The notes below the pieces were generated by a model. It saw only the letters and a program-made list of their open reading frames with translations, did no database searches and was not told the DNA's origin. Both the position numbers and the translations under genes were made by a program. Source: an uncultured Lachnospiraceae bacterium (GTDB lineage: Bacteria; Bacillota; Clostridia; Lachnospirales; Lachnospiraceae). From it: DNA of 64,000 nt. The stretch's first letter is position 1. The number at the start of each line of letters is the position of its first letter. Location of the stretch: assembly GCA_934432595.1 (NCBI GenBank), contig CAKRYR010000002.1, positions 1 to 64,000 on the forward strand, in the 5' to 3' direction. This document shows positions 35,489 through 44,057 of this stretch, one piece after another.

Positions 35489-37405
35489 TTATTTATCTGT
35501 TAAATATGATTTAAATGGTTTTCCATCTCCACCATAGTAACGACTAAACATTTCGTAAAATTGTAATCTAAGGACTTGGATGGCAACACTTAAAGCCTCT
35601 AGTCCCATAACAAATAGATTACCTATAACTAATACAACTATATTAGGATGTGCTGTTTCTGCTTTAGCTAGCATTAATACCACACTCATTAATCCTGCAT
35701 GGCTTAGGGCGAAAGCACCTACACGTACAAAGGAAAGTGAATTTGTTAAAAAACTAAGTAATATTTCAAAAAGCTCAAAAAATGATTCCACAAAAAACAT
35801 TCCTTTAGAACCTTCAATTAATTCTGATTTCTTGTTAACTAGGTTAGTTAAAGGTTCTCTTAAGAATATTGTCAATAAAGGTAAGCCTAAACATATTACA
35901 AGAATCCATGTTGTAGGCAATTTGTAACCTAGGAAAAATAATACTGTGCAAATAATTACAATTGAATAAAATATAAATCCTGCCATACCATTTGTGTCAA
36001 AGAATATTTTTTCTACATTTTTATTCTTAACACCATTTATAATATTTAGTATCATAGCAATTAAATTTAGGCATACGCCAAACGCTACAGTTGTAATTAA
36101 TATTGTCATAACATTTTTCATAGGGTTTATCCATAAAGGTTTGATGATGTCTTCAAAACCAAATATTGAACCATAAACAAAGCCGAATATTGTTGAGAAT
36201 ACACCAGCTAAGCTTATGATTCCAGCAATATTAATTTTCTTAAACTTGTATAGTAAAAAGCCACCTATCATAAGCAGTAAACCTTGTCCAACATCTCCAA
36301 ACATTAAACCAAATAAAATGGAATATGTTATTGCCAAAAAAATAGTAGGGTCAATTTCGTTGTAGTTTGGTAAACCATACATTTCTACAAACATTTCAAA
36401 AGGTTTAAATAACCCTGGGTTTTTAAGTTTAGTTGGTGGATTAATATTTAAGTGTGTTGTTTCTTCTATTAAACAGAAAACATTTGGGTCGTTTTCTACA
36501 TCTGCTTGGAATTTGGCAGCAGAACGTTCAACCATCCAACCACATATAATATAAAATGTAGAATGACTAGTATCATTTAATACATTACTTGTATCAATGG
36601 TACATGCAGCCATTTTTCTAATTTCTCGGTTGTTTGAGTATTTGTTAATAACATTAGCAGCAGAAGATAAGTCGTCCATAATACTATTTAAGTACTTTTT
36701 AAAATCTAAAGTTAGTTTTTTGATTTCAAAATCTATTTTATTAAGTTCATCACAGTATTTATTATATGATTCTTCAGCTGTACCACTATAATCATTAGGA
36801 ATTATTATACGTTCAAAATGTAAAGATGAAAATATGGCATCAGCTTTGTCCTTTAGTATAGCAGGTGTAAAATAAATACCCCATACATAATTTTCATCAA
36901 TATTACTTTCAATGAAGATTACATTAAGTTTATCATATTCATACTTTATAAATTGTTCATAGTGTTCATGAGACATTTTACCAAATCTGTATTTTATAAA
37001 CTTGAAATCTAAAACATTTGATAAACCAAAGCTAAGTTGACGAAATGGTGCAACAATATTAATATTTTCATCTAAATGAGTACGTTTCTTTTGGAGTTCT
37101 TCTAATTGTGCGTTGTGTTGAAGTAATTTTTCATAAGCATTTACAATTATAGAAGAAGCTTCCTGGATTGATATATTTTTCTTAGTTTCTGGTTCAAAGT
37201 TTATAACTTGTTGTAGTTCAGATACATTTCTTTGAAGTTGTTGATATGGGTTGGCTTCAAGAAATGGGTGGATATTCTTAAGACCATTTAACTCAGTAAG
37301 AGTGTTTTCTAAATGAATATCATATTTTGATAAATAAGTATCTGTTACCCTATCAATGTCATCTTTTGGGCCTATAATACTTATAAATCGCATCTTTTCT
37401 ATCAT
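35489..37405 (-). CDS. atpI: V-type ATP synthase subunit I
   Basis: The 638-residue stator subunit a/I. The N-terminal cytoplasmic half (about 1-320) is coiled coil and globular. The C-terminal half has at least seven membrane helices, beginning around FLAITYSILFGLMFGDVGQGLLLMIGG, with a conserved late segment LSFVRVGAFALSHAGLMSVV that carries the essential arginine region and ALSVAIQVLRLQFYEMFSRYYGGDGKPF near the end. It forms the ion half-channels together with the K ring. Confidence 0.95.
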   Translation of the reverse strand: MIEKMRFISIIGPKDDIDRVTDTYLSKYDIHLENTLTELNGLKNIHPFLEANPYQQLQRNVSELQQVINFEPETKKNISIQEASSIIVNAYEKLLQHNAQLEELQKKRTHLDENINIVAPFRQLSFGLSNVLDFKFIKYRFGKMSHEHYEQFIKYEYDKLNVIFIESNIDENYVWGIYFTPAILKDKADAIFSSLHFERIIIPNDYSGTAEESYNKYCDELNKIDFEIKKLTLDFKKYLNSIMDDLSSAANVINKYSNNREIRKMAACTIDTSNVLNDTSHSTFYIICGWMVERSAAKFQADVENDPNVFCLIEETTHLNINPPTKLKNPGLFKPFEMFVEMYGLPNYNEIDPTIFLAITYSILFGLMFGDVGQGLLLMIGGFLLYKFKKINIAGIISLAGVFSTIFGFVYGSIFGFEDIIKPLWINPMKNVMTILITTVAFGVCLNLIAMILNIINGVKNKNVEKIFFDTNGMAGFIFYSIVIICTVLFFLGYKLPTTWILVICLGLPLLTIFLREPLTNLVNKKSELIEGSKGMFFVESFFELFEILLSFLTNSLSFVRVGAFALSHAGLMSVVLMLAKAETAHPNIVVLVIGNLFVMGLEALSVAIQVLRLQFYEMFSRYYGGDGKPFKSYLTDK

Positions 37406-37425
37406 AAATGTTAGTCACCTCTCTA

Positions 37426-38430
37426 TTATATATGTGTATATTTATATCGTGTTTGTTCAATTATTTTTGTAGTATAGTGTACTTCATAATTTTTCTTATC
37501 AAAATAAATATAGACATGTGCTAAAGAATTAGGATTCTTTTTAATAAAACGCAAATGGGATTCAGTTAGTACTCGCTCAAAAGAGTCATCAATTTTTTTT
37601 AAATCAAAGGTTATATTAGAATTTCGATAATAACACGTGTTATATTCATTATAAAATTCTTCAATTGAATTAGAATTGATTAATTTTACTAACTTTTCTT
37701 TTTTCAAATTATATGTTAATGGAACGATATAATTATGAATTTGATTTGGTTTCATATGATAAAAATATTTACATCTAAATATACTTTTGATATTATATAA
37801 ATCCATTTCTGTACCAATCAAATATGAAATGATATCTTGAATGTCTTTATTAAAATTTTTCATTTTTTTCCAAGTATTTTTAAAATAGAAAATATCTAAT
37901 TGTATCTCATAGTTTGATAGTGTTGAATAATTTTTAGTTAGTAATTCTCGAAAATAATCATAATAGTTAGTGCCTATTAATTTACTTGCAAATTCTTGAA
38001 TCGTTGTTGACTTTTGTAAATCATTAAAGTCTAGATCAGAATGTTTTTGAAAAAAATTAGCATAAGTAGCACTATGGGTATTATTCTTACCAATATGAGC
38101 AATTATTCTTTTTAAAATATTTATTTCAAACTTTGAAGTAATAATATTCAAAAAATTCCTTTCTTCCATATTTGAAAATTTATATATTTTAACAAAATCA
38201 TCATACATTGAATGAATCAATAAATGTTCTAATTGATTACGATGAAGAGTATTAATATCTTCATATCCTTCTAATACATTTTTATAAGTAGGTTTTTCCT
38301 GTAAATATGTGAATATTTCTTTAATCGTATTCATATTATGCAAATTATTATAATCTTCGGTAGTTAGTAGTTTACTTTCCATAGCTCTAATCTTTGTGAT
38401 TAAGCTTATGTGGTTTGAATCATCTTTCAT
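37426..38430 (-). CDS. atpC: V-type ATP synthase subunit C
   Basis: A 334-residue subunit linking the central shaft to the K ring (subunit C/d family), rich in helices with the typical repeated pattern TKIRAMESKLLTTEDYNNLHNMNTIKEIFTYL and SYLIGTEMDLYNIKSIFRCKYF. The ATG at 38430 is preferred to a TTG at 38442, which lies in the GGAG ribosome-binding site; the start then overlaps the preceding stop by ATGA. Confidence 0.88.
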   Translation of the reverse strand: MKDDSNHISLITKIRAMESKLLTTEDYNNLHNMNTIKEIFTYLQEKPTYKNVLEGYEDINTLHRNQLEHLLIHSMYDDFVKIYKFSNMEERNFLNIITSKFEINILKRIIAHIGKNNTHSATYANFFQKHSDLDFNDLQKSTTIQEFASKLIGTNYYDYFRELLTKNYSTLSNYEIQLDIFYFKNTWKKMKNFNKDIQDIISYLIGTEMDLYNIKSIFRCKYFYHMKPNQIHNYIVPLTYNLKKEKLVKLINSNSIEEFYNEYNTCYYRNSNITFDLKKIDDSFERVLTESHLRFIKKNPNSLAHVYIYFDKKNYEVHYTTKIIEQTRYKYTHI

Positions 38431-38747
38431 ACTGCTCTCCAATCTACAATATTATTAAATAATGTGTCTAGATATTTATCATGATTGGCTTTAAATTTAT
38501 TTTCTAACTCGGCAATATTGTTATTTGAAGCATCTTCAATTTTTTTTAGTTCTTCTTTAATAGAAGCATCACATTTTTCTTGGATTTTTGCTAGCTCTAT
38601 TTTAAGTTTTTTAGAATAATCATCATTTATTTTTTCAATCTCATTTGAATATTCTTTGTATAAAGTATTTTTCTTATTCATTGCATCTTGAAGTATTGAA
38701 TTTGCTTCATTTTCAATATTGGATAGTAAAGAAATAACTGATTCCAT
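38427..38747 (-). CDS. V-type ATP synthase subunit G/H-like stalk protein
   Basis: A 106-residue, highly charged coiled-coil protein without hydrophobic segments. As the first gene of the operon, overlapping subunit C by 4 bases, it is best read as the short peripheral-stalk subunit (called G or H) that pairs with E. Sequence conservation in this family is low, so the call rests on composition and position. Confidence 0.75.
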   Translation of the reverse strand: MESVISLLSNIENEANSILQDAMNKKNTLYKEYSNEIEKINDDYSKKLKIELAKIQEKCDASIKEELKKIEDASNNNIAELENKFKANHDKYLDTLFNNIVDWRAV

Positions 38748-39302
38748 ATATAATCACCAACTTTTTATTTAATAGGGGATTCCATAGTAAGACCCCAATG
38801 TTACTCATAATTAATAATACACTAAATGTAAATATTTTACATTGGCAATATTTTACAAATAATAAAATTCTTTATTAGCTGATTATATACATTTTCAACA
38901 AAAAACATGTAACAGATTACTCTGTTACATGTTTTTTTAGTTGGTTAGAAAGTGAAATGTAATTATATTATGTATTTTGGATAAATAATATAATTCGAAA
39001 TAAATTGAACGATATACTCGCAAGTTAATGAGTTATTAACTTCATTAACTGAATATATTTTATAATGAAAGAGAATTAAAAACAATGGAATATTTTGTCA
39101 AATAAGTGGAAATTTTTGTCGTATAAAATAGAAATTGTAAATATTTTACATAAATGATGAATATATGTTCGATTAAATGAATAATAATGTGGATAATTTG
39201 TATTTTACTTGCTTTTTTATGATTTTTAGGGGATAATAAAGCGTATTGAATAAGTTATAAAGGTGTAGAATAAAATAGTATTAACTTAAAAGGAGAATAT
39301 AA
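38748..39302. other. Intergenic region between divergent V-ATPase and trmB genes
   Basis: About 555 bases without a gene. It includes a strong 17-bp hairpin with T-run (38900-38937), two Spo0A-box-like sequences (TTTGTCAAA 39094-39102 and TTTGTCGTA 39115-39123) and one DnaA box (TGTGGATAA 39188-39196). The promoters of both operons must lie here, but I could not single out an unambiguous pair. Confidence 0.5.
38900..38937. terminator. Bidirectional terminator-like hairpin
   Basis: AAAAAACATGTAACAGA pairs perfectly with its complement across a 4-base loop, with an A-run at one end and T-run at the other. No gene that it would end is visible, since both flanking genes point away. Confidence 0.7.
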
Positions 39303-39944
39303 ATGAGATTAAGAAATGTAAAAGGCGCTAGAGAGAAGATTAGTGCAAGTATAAGCGTAGTTGATGAGCCAAAAGAAAACAAAGGTAAATGGTCAGAATT
39401 TTTTGGAAATGATAATCCAATATATATCGAGATAGGAATGGGAAAAGGAAAATTTATAATTGAAAATGCAATAAAGAATCCTAATATTAATTATATTGGA
39501 ATTGAAAAATTTTCGAGTGTTTTAGTTAGGGCAATTGAAAGAAAAGAGAATAGTGAAAATGATTTATCGAATCTTGTATTTTTAAGGTTTGATGCTGAAT
39601 ATATAGAAGATATATTTGAGAAGGAAGAAATTGGTAGGGTTTATCTTAATTTCTCAGATCCATGGCCAAAAGATAGGCATGCTAAAAGAAGATTAACTTC
39701 AAAGGAATATTTCAATAAATATGATAATATATTATGTAAAGAAGGTAAAGTAATATTTAAGACGGATAATAAGGATTTATTTGATTTTTCTTTAGAGCAA
39801 ATTGATATAGCTGGTTGGAAATTGATTAATATGACTAATGATTTACATAATAGTGAGTACGTTAATGAAAACATTATGACAGAGTATGAAGAGAGATTTG
39901 TTAATGAAGGAATTCCAATTAATCGTCTTGAAGCAATGAGGTAA
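39303..39944 (+). CDS. trmB: tRNA (guanine-N7)-methyltransferase TrmB
   Basis: A 213-residue SAM-dependent enzyme methylating G46 in the tRNA variable loop. It starts MRLRNVKGAREKISAS, has the SAM motif IEIGMGKGKFIIENAIKNP (about 44-62), the family signature VYLNFSDPWPKDRHAKRRLTSKEYF, and the C-terminal TEYEERFVNEGIPINRLEA. AAAGGAGA precedes the ATG. A 44-residue gene follows one base after its stop. Confidence 0.97.
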   Translation: MRLRNVKGAREKISASISVVDEPKENKGKWSEFFGNDNPIYIEIGMGKGKFIIENAIKNPNINYIGIEKFSSVLVRAIERKENSENDLSNLVFLRFDAEYIEDIFEKEEIGRVYLNFSDPWPKDRHAKRRLTSKEYFNKYDNILCKEGKVIFKTDNKDLFDFSLEQIDIAGWKLINMTNDLHNSEYVNENIMTEYEERFVNEGIPINRLEAMR

Positions 39945-39945
39945 C

Positions 39946-40080
39946 ATGTCATTTAGGGATAAGATTTCATATAAGGTTTACTCAAATAAAAGCTTAGAGA
40001 ATAAGATAAATAATATAAAAAAATCATATGATAATGTATATGAATTAATACAAAAAATGAAAAATAAGGATAATAAATAG
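39946..40080 (+). CDS. Small 44-residue protein coupled to trmB
   Basis: ATG at 39946, one base after the trmB stop, with GAGG within the end of trmB as ribosome-binding site; stop at 40078-40080. The protein MSFRDKISYKVYSNKSLENK... is lysine/asparagine-rich and probably helical (KINNIKKSYDNVYELIQKMKN). No family is recognised. Tight spacing, codon use like its neighbours and the terminator directly downstream support a real gene. Confidence 0.6.
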   Translation: MSFRDKISYKVYSNKSLENKINNIKKSYDNVYELIQKMKNKDNK

Positions 40081-40101
40081 TATTTGTATAGGCTTATAAT
40101 T

Positions 40102-40165
40102 AAAAAGTAGCTTGTCAATTTTATGACAAGCTACTTTTTAATTATATGACAAGCTACTTTTTAAT
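40102..40165 (+). terminator. Terminator with duplicated right arm
   Basis: AAAAAGTAGCTTGTCA (40102-40117) pairs with 40124-40139, followed by T-rich sequence. A 21-base stretch containing the right arm (40122-40142) is repeated exactly at 40145-40165, so the left arm can pair with either copy. It lies between convergent trmB/44-residue genes and the AI-2E-type gene. Confidence 0.75.
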
Positions 40166-40182
40166 GAAATAAGTGTTAAATT

Positions 40183-41466
40183 TTATGAATCTCGTTTTAT
40201 TCCTAGTTTATTAAAATCTGATAAAGTAATATTTTTCTTGATAAGTCTAGCTGTAATAAATTTATTAATTAAGTATGCTACTATAGCAATAAGAGGTACT
40301 CCAATAAACATACCGAATATTCCACCGTAGGCACCACCTATTGTTATACCAAAGATTATCCATAAAGGTTTTAAGCCTACGCTATCTCCTAATATCTTTG
40401 GACCTAAGTATAATCCATCAAATTGTTGTATTATTATAATTAGAACTATAAATATAAAACAATGAAGAGGATTTACTATTAGTAACATAATAGCGCCTGG
40501 TATTGCTCCTATAAATGGACCAAAATATGGAATCATATTAGTTATTCCTATTATAAGACTTATAAGTAAAGCATATTCTAATCTAAAAATTGACATTGCT
40601 ATAAAAGAAATGATACCAATTATCAATGAATCTAGAGCCTTTCCTATAACAAAGTTATAGAAGATCTTGTTACAATCTCTAACTGTATTGCATATAGATA
40701 TTGTTTTATCTCGTGGAAAAATAGCATATGTAACGCGACATGCATTTTTAACTATAAGATGTCTATCCATAATCATATATGTTGATACCACTATAGAAAT
40801 TAATAAACTAATAATGGCAGATATAAAGGAAATAGAAATATTTATTACTTTACTAAATAAATAAGTAACAAAATCTGTAGTTATTTTAACAAACTGTGGC
40901 ATAGCATTTTTAATTTGTGATTCAATATTTTCCCAGTCAAATAGCGGAAATCGGTTTTCAAATACCGTAAACCATTGATGAATCTTATTGTATATAGTAG
41001 GTACTGAATCAGAAAGTTTAACTGTAAAATCAGAAATACTGATTATGACTTGGGGAACAACATATATCATAAGTACTACAATAATGCTTATGATAAGTAA
41101 ATAAGCTAGTAAAATAGAAAGAATTTTTCCGATACGTTCATTTTTTATTTTAATAATTTTTACAAATAAATATTTATAAATAAGTTTAACAATAGGATTT
41201 ATGAAATATGCTATAAAGAATGCAATAATAAAATCCGATGCAATACTTAGAAAATTAGAAATATGACCAGATATAATATTAAAATGCCAAATTAGATATA
41301 TAGCCAAAGCACTTAAAATGATTACACTTAAGGCATAAATACTAATTACAAAATAATTATGATTAGCTTCAAATCGGTGCTTTGCTGAAATTGATTGCCT
41401 AATTTGATTAGAATTATCTTCGGTATGTTTGTTATTAATAGATTGTGTGACATTATTTTTAGACAT
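40183..41466 (-). CDS. AI-2E family transporter (DUF20-type permease)
   Basis: A 427-residue membrane protein with about eight transmembrane helices in the family arrangement: two near the N-terminus (YFVISIYALSVIILSALAIYLIWH, FLSIASDFIIAFFIAYFINPIV), a cytosolic/external central domain, and the C-terminal bundle including the conserved ITNMIPYFGPFIGAIPGAIMLL and GLKPLWIIFGITIGGAYGGIFGMFIGVPLIAI segments. Substrates in this family vary and include sodium/proton exchange; the name AI-2E is only a family label. GGAGG precedes the ATG. Confidence 0.9.
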   Translation of the reverse strand: MSKNNVTQSINNKHTEDNSNQIRQSISAKHRFEANHNYFVISIYALSVIILSALAIYLIWHFNIISGHISNFLSIASDFIIAFFIAYFINPIVKLIYKYLFVKIIKIKNERIGKILSILLAYLLIISIIVVLMIYVVPQVIISISDFTVKLSDSVPTIYNKIHQWFTVFENRFPLFDWENIESQIKNAMPQFVKITTDFVTYLFSKVINISISFISAIISLLISIVVSTYMIMDRHLIVKNACRVTYAIFPRDKTISICNTVRDCNKIFYNFVIGKALDSLIIGIISFIAMSIFRLEYALLISLIIGITNMIPYFGPFIGAIPGAIMLLIVNPLHCFIFIVLIIIIQQFDGLYLGPKILGDSVGLKPLWIIFGITIGGAYGGIFGMFIGVPLIAIVAYLINKFITARLIKKNITLSDFNKLGIKRDS

Positions 41467-41649
41467 AGTTAACCTCCATTAAAATTCTGATATATAATGT
41501 TAGTATAGAAAAATTTTATATAAAGGTCAATGAAAAAATTCACTAAAAAACAACACAAAAGTAACCCAACTGTAACCAAAAGGAATTATAATAATGACAT
41601 ATTCATAAATAAGAGAAATAAAAAATTTACAAATTTATGAAAAAAAGTG

Positions 41650-41678
41650 TTGACAATTGATATACTATGTACTACAAT
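41650..41678 (+). promoter_or_regulatory. Promoter of tRNA-Lys
   Basis: TTGACA (41650-41655), 17-base spacer, TACAAT (41673-41678); start near 41685. Confidence 0.85.
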
Positions 41679-41730
41679 GTTAAATGTTCACTGAGAGAGA
41701 AGTTCTTAGAAACAAACAAATTAATAATGA

Positions 41731-41803
41731 GCGCGATTAGCTCAGTTGGTAGAGCACCTGACTCTTAATCAGGGTGTCCAGGGTTCGAACCCCTGATCGC
41801 GCA
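41731..41803 (+). tRNA. tRNA-Lys (CUU)
   Basis: A 73-nt tRNA: acceptor GCGCGAT with ATCGCGC and discriminator A, D-loop TTAGCTCAGTTGGTAGAGC, anticodon stem CTGA-type closing the loop CTCTTAA (anticodon CTT, codon AAG), T-loop GGTTCGAACCC. CCA is not encoded. It has its own promoter and terminator. Confidence 0.97.
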
Positions 41804-41808
41804 TTAGA

Positions 41809-41854
41809 AGTACCGATTTTGTAGGCGCAGGAACTACGGGGTTGGTGCTTTTTT
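41809..41854 (+). terminator. Terminator of tRNA-Lys
   Basis: AGTACCGA (41809-41816) pairs with TTGGTGCT (41842-41849, including G-U pairs), with an inner GTAG/CTAC stem, followed by six T. It lies just ahead of the MoxR gene. Confidence 0.8.
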
Positions 41855-41892
41855 ATTTTAAAACGTTTATTATAAAGGGAAAGAGTGATCTA

Positions 41893-42825
41893 ATGAATGG
41901 TGTTAATAAAGTATTAATGGTTATGAAAGAGGTAAAAAGAGCTGTTATTGGTAAGGATGATGTAATAGAATTAGTTATGGCAGCTATTATTGCAAGTGGG
42001 CATATATTATTAGAAGATATTCCTGGAGTGGGTAAAACAACAATGGCTATGTCTTTCTCAAAAGCTATGGAATTATTTGTTAGGAGAATGCAATTTACTC
42101 CTGATATATTACCAACTGATGTTGTGGGATATAATATGCCAAGAGAAAATGGTGAATTTGAGTATGTACCTGGAGCTATTGCGTGTAATCTTTTTTTAGC
42201 TGATGAAATTAATAGAACTAGTCCGAAGACACAATCAGCGTTACTTGAAGTGATGGAAGAAGGAAAAGTTTCAGTTGATGGTGTTACTCGAATTTTGCCT
42301 CAACCTTTTATTGTTATAGCTACTCAAAATCCAACAGGTTCAGCAGGAACACAAATGCTACCAGAATCACAGCTTGACAGATTTATGATAAAACTTTCAG
42401 TTGGATATCCAGATATATCTAGTGAGATTACTATGTTAAAAAATAAAAAGAATAAAGAAGCTGATACAGATATAAGACAAGTCATAAGTAAGAACGAATT
42501 ACTAGCTATTAGAAATGAAGTATCAGAAGTATTTTTAAAGGATGAGATAATAAATTATATTGCAAGTTTAAGTTCGGAATCAAGGAATAATGAATATGTG
42601 AAACTTGGGTTAAGTCCAAGAGGAAGTATAGCGGTTGCTTCAATGGCACAAGCTATAGCATATATAAATGATAGAAATTATGTTGTACCAGAGGATGTAA
42701 GATTTGTTTTACCACATGTTGCGGGACATCGTATTATGCTAAATACAAAAGCGAAGGTTAATAATTTGACTATAGAAGATGTTATAAACCAGATAATTAG
42801 TAGTGTTAAAACACCTGAATTTTAG
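41893..42825 (+). CDS. MoxR-family AAA+ ATPase
   Basis: A 310-residue AAA+ protein with Walker A EDIPGVGKTTMAMS, Walker B LFLADEINRTSPKTQSALLE, and the sensor region ATQNPTGSAGTQMLPESQLDRF, all hallmarks of MoxR. These chaperone-like ATPases usually act with the DUF58 and transglutaminase proteins encoded next. The ATG at 41893 is chosen since longer frames start inside the tRNA-Lys terminator. The ribosome-binding site is modest (AGAGTGAT). Confidence 0.93.
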   Translation: MNGVNKVLMVMKEVKRAVIGKDDVIELVMAAIIASGHILLEDIPGVGKTTMAMSFSKAMELFVRRMQFTPDILPTDVVGYNMPRENGEFEYVPGAIACNLFLADEINRTSPKTQSALLEVMEEGKVSVDGVTRILPQPFIVIATQNPTGSAGTQMLPESQLDRFMIKLSVGYPDISSEITMLKNKKNKEADTDIRQVISKNELLAIRNEVSEVFLKDEIINYIASLSSESRNNEYVKLGLSPRGSIAVASMAQAIAYINDRNYVVPEDVRFVLPHVAGHRIMLNTKAKVNNLTIEDVINQIISSVKTPEF

Positions 42826-42845
42826 TTGTTGAAACGGAGATAAAT

Positions 42846-44042
42846 ATGATAAAACGTTTACTAGGCTATTTTGCAATAGTATTGGTTATCTTTACATTGT
42901 CATTTTACTATGAAAGCTATGAAATGTTGTTTTTGTCCTTTTTTTTAATAGCGTTACCAATACTAGATGTATTAATAGTTAATTATTCAGTAAAAAAAAT
43001 AAAAATTGTTCCACTTATTAAAAAGTCAGTAATAAGTAAAGGAGAATACATTCCAGTAGAAGTTAAGATTGAAAATAAAGGGTTGTTGCCTGTTGTTTTA
43101 TTAGATTTAAAATTTAAATGTATAAATAATTATCAATGTGCAGAAAAAGAATTAGAATTTACTTTACCAGTTTTAAAATTTGGTAAACAGGATTATTCTT
43201 TTTCTATCAAATCAGATCATTGTGGTGATGTAGAAATAGAGCTTATAAGCATAAAATTTTCAGATTATTTTGAATTATATTATAGGCATAAAAATATTAA
43301 TGCTAGAATTAAGTTATATGTTTTACCACAAATTGGTCCGATAGATAGTATTATGATTTCCCAAAAAAATATTGTTGATATTGATGGAGAAAAATATTCA
43401 GAAGTAAAGCCAGGTGATGATCCATCACAAGTATTTGATTTTAGAGAGTATCATCCGGGAGATAGGCTTCATTCTATACATTGGAAATTAAGTGCAAGAC
43501 GTGGGAATTATATGGTTAAAGAATATAGCTTACCATTGAATGGTAACTATAGTGTAATTATGGATTTAACTATAGGAACAGATAGGAATAGATGTGATAT
43601 AGTTGATGTTATTTCGGATACAACTTTTGCTATTATTTTAAGGTTACAGGATGAGGGTATAAATCATTCTTTTATCGGTTGTGAAAGATATGGAAATATG
43701 TGTTTTAAAGATATTATTGAGTATGACTTATCTTTAGAAGACACAATGTTTGAATTGTATAAGAGCAAATGGAATAATAACTTGAATATATTAGATACAT
43801 TGGCAGATATGTCTTTTGAAAATAATGAAAGTCAAGTTTACTATATTACATCATATTTAAATAAAAATAATATAGTTAGGTTAAATGAAATCTATAAACA
43901 ATCATTTATTAATATAATATTGATTGGAGAAAAAATAGAGTTAGATGATAAACTAATGGGCTTAGTATACTCATATGATAACAAAATAAGTTATATAAAT
44001 ATAAGTAATCATATGGAGGATATTGCAGAATTAGAATTATAG
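42846..44042 (+). CDS. DUF58-domain membrane protein
   Basis: A 398-residue protein with two N-terminal membrane helices (LLGYFAIVLVIFTLSFYYE, MLFLSFFLIALPILDVLIVNY), a beta-rich region and the DUF58 signature GDDPSQVFDFREYHPGDRLHSIHWKLSARRGNYMVKEYSLP at about 190-230, followed by a von Willebrand A-like domain. It is the standard partner of MoxR ATPases. It lies 20 bases after MoxR and 15 bases before the transglutaminase gene. Confidence 0.92.
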   Translation: MIKRLLGYFAIVLVIFTLSFYYESYEMLFLSFFLIALPILDVLIVNYSVKKIKIVPLIKKSVISKGEYIPVEVKIENKGLLPVVLLDLKFKCINNYQCAEKELEFTLPVLKFGKQDYSFSIKSDHCGDVEIELISIKFSDYFELYYRHKNINARIKLYVLPQIGPIDSIMISQKNIVDIDGEKYSEVKPGDDPSQVFDFREYHPGDRLHSIHWKLSARRGNYMVKEYSLPLNGNYSVIMDLTIGTDRNRCDIVDVISDTTFAIILRLQDEGINHSFIGCERYGNMCFKDIIEYDLSLEDTMFELYKSKWNNNLNILDTLADMSFENNESQVYYITSYLNKNNIVRLNEIYKQSFINIILIGEKIELDDKLMGLVYSYDNKISYINISNHMEDIAELEL

Positions 44043-44057
44043 TAGAAGAGGATAGGT

